Positions 44,301 through 56,300 of a stretch of 64,000 nucleotides of DNA are shown piece by piece. The stretch is from Agelas oroides. Its lineage: Eukaryota; Porifera; Demospongiae; Agelasida; Agelasidae. The position numbers and the translations under genes were made by a program. The DNA lies in the NCBI GenBank assembly GCA_949130485.1, contig OX422193.1, positions 6,368,871 through 6,432,870 of the forward strand. Direction: 5' to 3'. The notes below the pieces were generated by a model. The model was not told the DNA's origin, did not search any database, and worked only from the letters and a program-made list of their open reading frames with translations. Positions within the stretch are counted from its first letter, which is position 1; each line of letters opens with the position of its first letter.

Positions 44301-47300
44301 AGTGAGGTCACTATTAAGATTATGGGATACTATATTTCTTCAAATAGATGCCACCCTCAAATAGTAGCCGACAATGGGAAGCTCTGAGCGAAATAAATAC
44401 CACCCTCGAATATTAGCTGCGGCTAGTATACGCAGCACACGCACATGTGTTTGAATAATTTCTGATGACGATCACCAGGCAAGCGCTAGAGTTATTCGCA
44501 TTGTATGACTCGTTTCCACAGCTGACAGCAGGACTGAGAGTCTGCACGAACTACTCTCAGCATCTAACAGCCATCACTGTATCTCTCATGTGTACCTTAA
44601 AACTACATGTATCCAGCCGTTGTTGATGCCTGTGGGCTTCCCAAAAAAATAAATGCCACCCTTGAATAGTAGCCGCAGAAAATGGTACATCATGACCATG
44701 GTCCAGACTTACTGAATGTGAAATGGTTACATGCACTAGAGTACACCTACAAAATTTGGGTGTGAGCACCGACAGGCACTAAATGGACCCACACAGTGAG
44801 AACTGATAGGTTACCTGGAAAAGCAACTATGTGTGATCAAACCTTACAAACCTTTGAACAAAATCTATCTGTTTAAGCAACTGAGAGCGACAAGGGTTAC
44901 TTCAGACAGTCCTTAACATAGTTGAAGGACTAACAGAGCATTTTGTACCAAGTGTCTTTTTCAATGTGAATAGTAAAACAGCACATACCACAACAAAATC
45001 TATCTGTTTAAGCAACTGAGAGCGACAAGGGTTACTTCAGACAGTCCTTAACATAGTTGAAGGACTAACAGAGCATTTTGTACCAAGTGTCTTTTTCAAT
45101 GTGAATAGTAAAACAGCACATACCCAAATTTTGGCCTCTAAAAACATACAATGGCCAACAATATCCAAAAAAAGCTCTTCTCAGTCCCTGCATTATCCAT
45201 TGTAGAGTCAGTTGGTAACTAAGTGTTATCAGATTCTAAATGTTATGTTTGGTTTGAAAAAAGTTTCATAGGCAGTAGTCTATGTGCACACATAGTCTAA
45301 CATATAATATAGCATCCCATAACCTTAATTACAAATACGAAATCTGACAGTAGTATAAAAGAAGCTCATTCTTATGTGGCAGCCCCACTTTACAGCAGTG
45401 GCATTAAATGAAAATGTGTCCACCTACCTGCCCTTCTGATTTCCTCTAAATCTGAGTTCATCCTCTCATACTGATCGCTAGTCACCTTGGAGACAGAGAG
45501 CTTGATGCGGTCACTGGGACGCACACTGTGTAGACATGTGTATGTATGTGTATATGTTACAGCCGGTTTTTAAACCGTTCAACCGGATTATAAGCTTGTT
45601 GGCCGGATTTAAAACCGGTCCGGTTTACGCGAAGTCAAAAAGCGGATCAATAAGCCGGCGTGCACGGTCAAAAAGCGGGCCCGCGCATGCGCTGGATGGC
45701 TTACCACCTCGTGCGCGTGGTCAACGGTCTTTCAGGTGTGCCGATAAAAGCTACTGGAAAGAGAAGCTGCAAAACAATCTGGGAACGAGGCTAGTCAGTT
45801 CTTTTTCATGTTAATCTTAGCTCTACTTGTTTGTAGTCTCACAGGCGAGACCCAATCAACGCCAGCGCGGATCGATTTCAGTATCCGATCTGCGTTGGCG
45901 TTGGTTGGGTCTCGCTTGCGAGACTACCTTGCTTGGCATACTTCAGTAAATCGTTTGGCCAGCTTCATGCAGTTTGGGCCACGGGCAGTTTGTTTGGCAA
46001 GCTTGTACAGCTTTCATGCCGTTTGAGCTGCTTGTAAACCATTCGGCCAGCTTCCAAGCCATTCGGTCAGCTTTCAAACCGTTCGGCCTGGTTTCTAAAC
46101 GGGACCACTTCGCTACGTATTATTGAAAGCGGGCCAACCAGTTTAAAAACTGGCTGACCGGTTTATAAACCGGTGGCCCGTTTACAAACTGGTCAAGTTT
46201 GCAATCGGTTCGCAACATATACACAACACATAATTTGAGTAAAGTTACTGATATATCAATTCTTGGGTAGAGCCTAGATATATGTGTAACCATAAATTTG
46301 GGTCAAATGCAACAGTCTTGATAGCCAACTAACTCTTGTGTTTCTCTTACCCATGCAAGGGGGCCTCAGCATGTCTTCTGGGGACCTTTCTCACCATCAA
46401 TGCCTTGTTCTTCTGTACAACTTCAATACATGAGGGTTGGAGCTTGCACGCCTCTGTGTGTGTGTTTACATTTGTGTTTGCATGAGTGTGTGCACACGTA
46501 AATGTACTTGTCTTGTTGGTAACAGTAAAGGTACATACATTTGAAGCACACCATACTTACCACCGTCTATCTGAACTGGCAGTGACCTATATGTAATCAG
46601 CCTGATGTGCTCACACTGTGCTATCCTCTCACCGTGTGCCATCCCTATTTGGAGCTTCAGCTGGATGTAGAAGGATGGCAACATGCTCTGAAAGGTTTGC
46701 ACCCTGCATATGTACAGTGTTGTAGGCAACAGAATTTACCCCTGGAACCATATTCACATAATCAGAGAGTCGGTAGACTCTCTATATAGGGATGGTGCCG
46801 ACATGCAATATGTGCAATACTTAAGCAAAAGCTGTATAACTTCACCACAAATATGCTAAAAGCTTATTTAAGCGCCCAGTCTTCCTCTTTGAGTGCCTTT
46901 ATGATCAGTAAGACTCATATAGTTGCCCAAAAGCTAACGCGGAAGACAGCTAAACGCAAAAGTATGCGGTAGCAAAAGTGCCATTTTTTCCCTTTCCTTG
47001 TTCAGACCACTTTGCCCCATCCCTACATCTTTTTCACACTGCAGTTACACAGCATGCTTGAAACCTAAACCTGCACCCATCCATGAAGTTAATAATGCTG
47101 TGCTGAATGAGCACCAACTTCTTGAGTTTATACTACAACACCTACTATACGACCAGTCCTGTAGCTCAGTGTCTAGGTTGTATAAGCGGTCCTGTATACG
47201 ATATTAAATGCCGACAAGGGTTCCACTGTTACTACAAATAGCATGTCAGCACCAAAAGCTACCTGGTCGCTACATGCATAGCTTCCGTGAAGGCACACAT

Positions 47301-50300
47301 ACACCACATACTCCATGCTGCTGGACCACACTGCAATCTGGACCCCAGACTAGACCACACTAGCCTCATTCCCAGGCCATGTGGGAGGAGGAAAGTGGCC
47401 TGGGAACAAGGCTACAACCATGCCCTTCAAGAACTGCCAGTAAGGTTGTGGTACGTTTTAGGAAGACCTCCAATACACTGTTATAACTGCAGTGTGAAAA
47501 AGATGTAGGGATGGGGCATTGCCTTTATGTTGACCTTTGCTTTTATGGTATCATCCCTACCTTGTTTGCATACTTTTTGGCATGCCATCCCTACATCTTT
47601 TTACATTTTTAATGCTTTTTATTTCTTGTATTATAACAATTGAACTCACTGCATATGCATTCATATACTGTAGGAAGTCACTTATCTGAACATGTTAGGA
47701 CCAGACGGTTTTTGGATGAGGGTGCACATTATAATGCTAGCCTTGTTCCCAGGCGCTGAGGAGGGGGAGGAGAAAGAGTGCCTGGTGCACACTGTACATG
47801 TTTGCGGATGCGCGTAATTATAGCAAAGGCCACATGGTAGAATTAGGGGCGTGTACTAACACGACGATCAACGGTTCACATGAATAGCATAAACCGTCAT
47901 AAAAAATACCTCAGCTTTTGTTCTTAGGACGCTGTAAACATCGCTGCTACATGCTCTGCCTAGTTTTATACTGTCGGATACAAAGATAAATGTCTGGTAG
48001 GCAGTGGTAGGAATCGACTTACCGAAAATGGTGGATAACCACATAAAGGTACGTTTCCTCGGTAAACACACTCATTGGAGGCACCCTGTTCTTTCTTGAG
48101 CTTTATCTCGAGGTACCTAGCTACCAGAAGGAACAGCGTGATATGAAACTCACTCGAACAGAACACTAACTGGCACATCAACGCGGGGAGTTTATGACGT
48201 CATAAGTATACGTACGTACACGTACAAACACAGTCGCCACGGAATTCCATGGTGATTAAGCGCATGCGCAAACAGTGTGTACAAGGCGCTCATTTTCCCC
48301 CCCCCTCCTTCGCGCCTGGGAGGGAGGCTAATTATAATGCTAGCCCACGTGATGCAAACTGTATGCTCAAGCGAGTTGCAGTACTAGTGCTGATGTGCTG
48401 CTTTCACAGGTGTGAGTCTGAAAGTGATTTTGTGAACACTGTGCATGTAGCAAGCATTAGAATGCGCACAACTGTAAGCAGTCACTAGTTTCCTGTGCAT
48501 GCAGTATCAAGTGCTCACTTTGACAGTTACTTTGTTGCAAAGCCTGCCTTGCCAGTAGAAGTTATTCCATGTCTTCTGCTGCCATACAATGGGTAGAGTG
48601 ACCCCTGAAACACTTCATATCGGCCATCTGAACAGCTAAAGCCAACTTGCGGTCAGCAAAAGTAGCTGAAAATAGTGGTTGTGACTTTGGTAAATGTGTT
48701 TGATTAAGTGATTTCCTACTGTACACTAGCTACATCCACTATCTAAGAGGTGTTGGCCAAATGTTTTAGGGTTTGATGTGACATGAAGGTGCTTGAAGGA
48801 AATGAACTTACCAGGGTGGAGTCTCCATCCCCTACCCAGACCTATCACGCCCTACAGAGTTGGTAGGTGGCAATATGGAGTATACTATTTCTCCCTAGTC
48901 ATATAATGTATCATCTTGCCAAGTGAGTTCTGTTAGTACATACCGGTGCATGCCTTAATTGTACATATTGTACATACATGCTCAAATGGCCTAGCCTTGC
49001 TGATGATATACATGGTATTTTTGTGGTGTAGTTGCTGGCATTTGTTACTGCATTCAGTCATGTGACAAATTTTTAGAGTGGTCAATTCATTGTATACCCA
49101 ACTGCTCAGTAACATCTAAGAGCTAATGCAAATATCTCCTTGAGACATTTAGCTTTCTTTGTTTTACCAGCTCTCCAAATTTCACCTGTGGTTTAATGCG
49201 GATGAGAATGGGCACACCCAGGCAATGGTTTTAACTTGGTTCAACCCAAGATTAAAGACCAATCCATGCTTGAGCCATGGTTGAGCCGGCTAATGTGAAG
49301 CTCACTTGGGATTGCCCCTAGTCTATCAAGCTATAGACCCTTTCTTTCTCTGTGACTGAACTGAGTAAGAGAAAATCTAGCTTCGTACAACAGACTGCCC
49401 CACATAATGGAACTTTATATAAACTCACAATGGTGGATGCCCAGAAGCCAACAATCTCAATCTTTCCATCATCCATCCTTTGTGGACCTATTCTCTGCAG
49501 AATGAGGAGAATAGAAGTAGTTGTTGTCTATAATCCAGGACAGCAATCAGACAGCTAATCTGGCCATGACACCTTAAACCACTAGTCAGAGTGAGCCGCA
49601 TGCCAGTGTGGTCTACAAGATGTGATCTGACCAAATGACTGTGTACGCTTTAGTCATGTGCTGCCATTAACAGTACATAACAGACAATATGAAACTAGTA
49701 AGATGCTGAATCATCCTGGGGCGAGCCTGAGCGAGTAGCTATAGCAAATTTCATTTGGAATGCCCACACAGACATGCAGCTATTCGTCCAGCCAGACTAC
49801 TATGGCTACAAGGGCATCAGCTAAGCTTCACAGTCAAACCATGAGCTAGCAGGGGAATCCATGCTATGTATGAGCAGTCATTCCAGGCACTAGTCTATCA
49901 AGCCAGACCGTCTCTCTGGAGGGTGAGAGATGGTCTAGCTTGATAGACTAGCCAGGCGTGTACCTGAAGCCAGCGTGCAGCCTGCCTTGTCACGCGATCG
50001 TCAGACTCGTACCATGGTTCAGAAAGTAAGTTGCCGTGTGTGCTGCCAATGCAATTGTCTTCGCTCTCATTCTCTTTCACGCCGACCCTGCAGTCTAGCA
50101 GTAGCCCTTCATGCTTGTTCTCACGGCTTAGCTGAAGTACACGTTGGCATGGACATTCAATCATCGTGAAATATTTGAATGCGCTGATTTAAAATTTCCG
50201 GTAAGTGGTCGGTCCAAGCATAGCCGGCTGGCCAGATACACACACGCGCGTGCAACGCAGTCACGCTAGTGTGGGGCTCGCTCAGGCTTGCCCCAACAAG

Positions 50301-53300
50301 GTGCATGATGCATTGAAAATGAAGGTAATTACATGTACAAGTAGACTCCATAAACGTGAGCATGTATTTGGTGTCCAAGGAATAAACTTACACTGCATAT
50401 ATACCCTGTAGATATGCCAGGCTGCTCACACATTCAGCAAGCTTCATACATGTGCAAGTTGCACGATATTATTGCTTATTGCCTTTTCATGGTGACTTGT
50501 TCAGTGTAATGTGGTATGTGGTTGTATGAAGCAAGAAAAAAAACTGTCCAGTCAAGCTCCAAAAGGATGGTATGTGACTGCCATAATCTAGGGGGATCAG
50601 TGGTCATGCTCTCCCAGAAAAGTTCTAAAATTCTAAGACTTTCTGTGGCAGCTTTTCAAACCAGCCAGATGCCAAAAAGGACAACTGACAACTTTGGACT
50701 TGCTTGGAAAAACGTGATACTTATTACATTGGACCAATGGGGCAACCATTTGATCAATAACAAGCACATTTCCAAGTGCTCAGAGCATCTTGCCTCAAGC
50801 TGAAAATAAAGAAATTTAGATGTTATGAGGCGAAAATAGAGGAAAGTGAAAAAGGCCGGCAGCCACCGGGAGTTGAACCCAGGACATCTGGCTTGAGCTG
50901 CCAGATGTGAGGGGTGGTGGTTGTCCGGTTGCCGTAGCTCAGTGGCAGAGCACTGGCAGTTCAAGCCAGGTGTCCTGGGTTCGACTCCTGGTGGCTGCCG
51001 GCCTTTTTCACTTTCCTCTATTTTCGCCTCATAACATCTAAATTCCTTTACATTTCCAAGTGTTGAAACTTTGAACCTTAATTGATTTAGCTAGTGCGCT
51101 TCTTGTGAGCAGCATAAAAATGTGGTGGTAGCTCACAAAAAACAGTATGACCATAGCTGTAGTGGCTCCTATGGCCTTGTTAAAGACTATAGATCCAGAG
51201 GACAGCACAGCTAGATTATCATTTCATTGTTCATGCTTCATATGTAACTTTATTGAGTGGTGGCATACCTCTGGTAGTGCCTCTCTTTGCTTACTACACC
51301 TCAAGATGCAAATTAAAGAATTCACGTAAATATACCTTATTATTTGGCTCGTGAAAATGCCATGCCCACTCGTGCAATAACTCGCGATATTGCACGCTAA
51401 CTCGTGTAATAAAGTATTTATTATCCATTACCACAACAGCGTCTTGTCTCTTCTCAAACAAAGTACCGTGTAACTCGCTGTTCGAACGCACTGATTCTAA
51501 TTAAAGCACAACCTGGTTGCTAGGATATCGCGCGTATACGGCCTCAGGGCCCGTGTAATAACTACCCGTGCAATATGTAATAGTTATAGCACAGGTGCCA
51601 GGGATTTATGGCAGTAAACAGACCGTAGCCCGAGGACGAGGTTTGTTTACTACAGCCATAAATCCCTGGCCACCTGTGCTATAATTATTATATATCCCAC
51701 CTGATTGGCCCTTTGTTGTTATTATTGTAAACACATCTGTACATGTGCAAGTATTTACAGTAACTTCAATATTATTTACTGTCACAGAAAAATGATGTAA
51801 AATCTGTACTATAGTCTGACAATGTAGTAGACTGTAAACTAAAAATACATGGAGAGGGAATTATGAGCCATAATTTCCCTTGTAGCCTTGAGGGGACAAA
51901 TTATGACAGTTAAAGTCCACTCTGGCCTATGCATGAAGTATAGTAGGTGGGATATATCGTGTGTTGTACCATGGTTGATAATTCTGACCAATCAGATTGC
52001 TTTATATCAGGTTAATAAATCTCATACCAACCTCGTCTGCCAACTTATTCACCTCGTCTGCTAACTTATTCACCTGTACCAGGGGGCACAGTGTTCAAAG
52101 CAATCACATTTACTGTCAATAAATTTGAACATGTATACAGCAAGCTAATGTGAGTGTACAGCAAGCTAGTGTAAGTATACAGTAAGCAAATATAAGTATA
52201 CAGTAAGCTAAGCTGGTATGCACAAGTAAACAATAAACAACTGAGATGTTTACACCGTTGTTGCTCTGTGAAAAACACAAAAACAATGTTATTCTGCTTC
52301 TGTGGTGATCGTACTGTAAGGTCCAGAATGATCGCGAAGAGTTCGTGCGCTTCGTTCCCTGACCACGGCCACGCGCGCACGGGGAAGTAATGGGGCGGAG
52401 TTTAGTCAAATGGTCCTCGACCTAGCCAGCCTTGTGCCTTGGAACTGTCGTTTGACACAGACGGATTGTCGAGTACGTCCTCGAGTGAGCAGTTGCTGCT
52501 TGTTCACTCTTGTTTACTTGACAGAGGAGTTAGTCGATCCAGGTAACTCTCGGTCGTTTGCGCCGGCTCTGTTTCACTTGACACAGTCAGCGAGCTCGTT
52601 CAGTTGCTGCGCGAAGTTTCCAGGAGTTCCGTTTCTGCCAACTTTCAGAGATCTTTCTAGTACTGAAAATTGTGTAAGCCCATGACGAACTGTTCGCTTT
52701 TTATACCCTGCTACTACGTGCGCGCGTTGCTATGCCCCATGGTACAAGTCGGTTATACAACTCGGTCTCGGTCTCTACGGTATACACAACCTCGTGCCTG
52801 CAGCACTCGGTAGTGTATATCCCGTAGAGGCCTCCACCTCGTTGTATAACCTATACTTGTTGCCCTCTCACCCATCAAATAATAGATATAGGGTAAACTC
52901 GCCATAAATTGGACACATCCAGTTGCTGGACAGTTCCACAGAGAAAATCCCTTTACACAGTTATTATGTGAGCTAAAATTACAAGACAAAATCCAAATGA
53001 TGTTCAGTACATATGCTCTCTGGAACTGAAAGAACAAAGTAAACAACTTCTTCTAAAAATTGTAATGGCTCTCTCTAACAGTGAGGTTTGGTTACATAGC
53101 TTGTGTTTTTCTGTTTTCTAAAAGACATTTAAGATTATGCAGGAACTTGAAAATTTCTTATGGCACTACTATAGGACGTACAATCACCATCACCCAAACA
53201 TCACTGCTACCACCTTTGGAGACTGTGCTAACAAAGTTTGGTACAGATTAGTAATGTTTATAACCTATTGTTAATTGACTATAGTGATGACGTATAGTTT

Positions 53301-56300
53301 CCTATTCCTGGACAGTGCTAGCTAGCTGTTTGGTAGCCCAACTATAAACTTTTATAACTTTGTCATTACATAACATTTTTTCATCAAAGTTTCACTAGCA
53401 GTCTATTCTTTCCCCAAGTGGCCTCTGGAGGCCATTTCTTCTGCTGTTAACAATTACAAAAGGACTTGTATTTCGTAAAGTCGAAAACCAGTATATGGGA
53501 TCCTAAGAGCACATCTATAGTTATGCAGTTGGGAAGATGAAGTTGTAAAGTTCAACTTTAGCATCAAATAACATTTTTTTATATTGTTCACATACTAAGT
53601 AACTTGTAACCCAAAAATTGGAATTTTCCATTGCTTAGTGGTTTTATTAAAAACATCGTACAAAGACTAGTAAATTTGTCCAATGTTTGGCATACAAATA
53701 AGGTGTTCAAATTAGGGTGGCACTGTCCAATATTAAGGCCCAAGTGAAAGTGAAACAATTACGATGCTCTTCTATTTTTAGGCTTGCCTTGGTAGCAAAA
53801 TGAAATTTTTAAAATAAAAATTGAATGTTTGCCAGAAGCCTACTTCTTAAGTGTCCAGTATATGGTGCATTTACCCTACTACTGTGATTTAGCAGCACCT
53901 AGAAGATGGACAGCTACTGCGCATGCGCAGTACAAAGGTCATTGCTGCGTGCATATTTAATGAGCTTCAGGCTGCTGGCCTGTTTCTAGCTTTGGACGGC
54001 ACCAGCACGCATACCGATCCCTCTACCAGTGGAAGAAAGTACCGTAAGTTAGTAAATAATGCTGTCTTTATCCGTAATGAAAGCTTATTCGTTGTTTCAG
54101 CAGCCGCTACGAGTGCATTCCAATTAAAGCACACGCCGCGGTTGCTACGCAGCATATGCCCTGCGGGCTATTGAATACGGACTATCGAATATGGGAAAAT
54201 ATTTGTCATGTTGCTCTATGGGAAATACTATTGGTGCGTATACTAGGCATATAATAAAAATTAATACACACGTCAGAGGAAGCATTGGACATGCAATCTG
54301 ACTGGATATTCATTGATGGCATGGTGCACTTACAAACAGGAATGAAACTTTGGTACACCAACAAGCTTCCCTTCACTAGCTACACCACCCTCACCCCTCA
54401 CAGCAGTGCCAGAAGGGATTTTCACACTTAGTGATGTTGCACATTCAATATGCCTAGGCATAAGGTCAATGATACGTATGCAACACGCAAATTTTAAGAA
54501 TCCACAAACTCTGCACCTTAAGGCCTTCTACTTCAGGCAGTACAAAACTCTAGTAAAGCCTTGTAGCTAAGTAGCAGTGAACTTTGTGTTACTAATGCCT
54601 ACCAACAAAGCTTTTATCTACATAGCACTGAACTGTAAAGTGTTCTAGCCAAGGTAAACCTGCAGCACTAGCCTCCTATGAGCATCTTAGGGTGCAGTTA
54701 GGCTCGTAATGTACACAAGCTATAAGATCAGGATTATACTCCACTCAGGATCATCTCACAGGATGGCTTACCCAGTATATCAGCCTGGTTATTGGCAGTA
54801 GAAGTAAAACCTTTTCATAATGGCTGCCATGGGTCCAGTATTTTTTTGAACAGATATATACCTACTATAAAAGCATGCAGATCAATGTGACTAGTGCACT
54901 ACTTTGGTAATTTCTAACCTACAAGCCGATGCAGATATAGAACATATAATATGTAAGTGAAGTTTGACTTCCTGCTGTACATGTGCTTACTAACCATACC
55001 CGGTCTGATTGACTACTGATATCATACAACATGTTTATGCCTTCTGTGTCTGTGCTCTGGTGGGCAACATGCAAGATGGATGCCTCAAGAGATGATGCTG
55101 ACCAAGGTGAACCATTTTGAAAGTGTGATTTTGCAGTACATGATGAAATATACACTGTGTTTTAAACTACTGTCCAACAAACATATCCATGTACCAGATC
55201 TCGTGTGGGTGGTGTGCCCCATGGGTTTCTCCCCCCAACATAGGAGGGAATGTTCAGGAAACAGAGGGCCTCCAAACGAAGTTGCCGGATCCTGTCAGTG
55301 AAGTCCTCCCCGTCACCCTGTAACATGGGAGGAGTTACATAGAGAGATATTTAGTGTTATTATGTAATTATAAGCTTGGAAAGTTGAATGATAATACTAT
55401 GAGAAAACATGTATGGAAACTGCTGAGAGAAACCACCACCAGTTGAAACTCAAGACATGAGTCTAGTCTGAGGTTTTCACTGCATAAGCTGCAGGAGCTC
55501 AGTAAGAGCCACTAAGAGCAAGATTTCAACTGAAGACCGTTCATCCCATGAGAACCTGTGTAGCTTGAGTAGTAACAGATTTGGCTTACATTTTGATTAA
55601 GAACTTGTTGTGTCTGCAAGTACATATACAAATAGTTTATGGTTCGACACAGCAAACTGTAGAAGGCCTTGGAATGAGTTAAAATACTTTCAGGTGTTAG
55701 GCTAGAGAGGCATCTCATTTCCATATTTCTGAAACAGGAGGCTGCAATCTGGAGGTACTAGCTAGGAGTAATGTTACTAGGTTACATACTCTGAGTTTTG
55801 TAAACTCACAAACAGTTGTAAGTGGTCAGTGAGTTCAGCAAATCTTCGCAATACAACATCCATTCCTCTCATCTAAAAGAAATGTTTGCATGCCGTAAAT
55901 TCTGATTTATATCACATGACACTATAAACATGCACAGTGTTCCAAGGCAAGAGAGCAAAACTTTTGAAAATTTTCAAAATGTATAGTAAAGCCCTCCTAT
56001 CTTATTTACACATACAAATCATCGTTATTTGCACATACACGGCCTGCGCTGCGAGTTTTAACTTCTCTATATACTTGCCATAGTTAAGAAGAGCAGCTGT
56101 GACGTCACAGATAATTTGTGCTGTCACAGATGTACACTACGATGCCAACCACCATCATATTCAAACAAGTATTAGCTAGAAGTTCGATTGACTAGGCTTC
56201 GTGGAAAACATAGCAAGTCAACTACAACTGGGTCTTCTCGGAGCCAACTCACAACTTCCTTGATGATCAGAGGCGTAGGAAAGACTTTTTGATTGGGGGG

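Noticed and set aside
48541-48637. Longer kinase exon reading on from GRYEV to a GTAACT donor
   Set aside because: It would add about 25 residues without counterpart in the family and its end phase does not fit the next exon.
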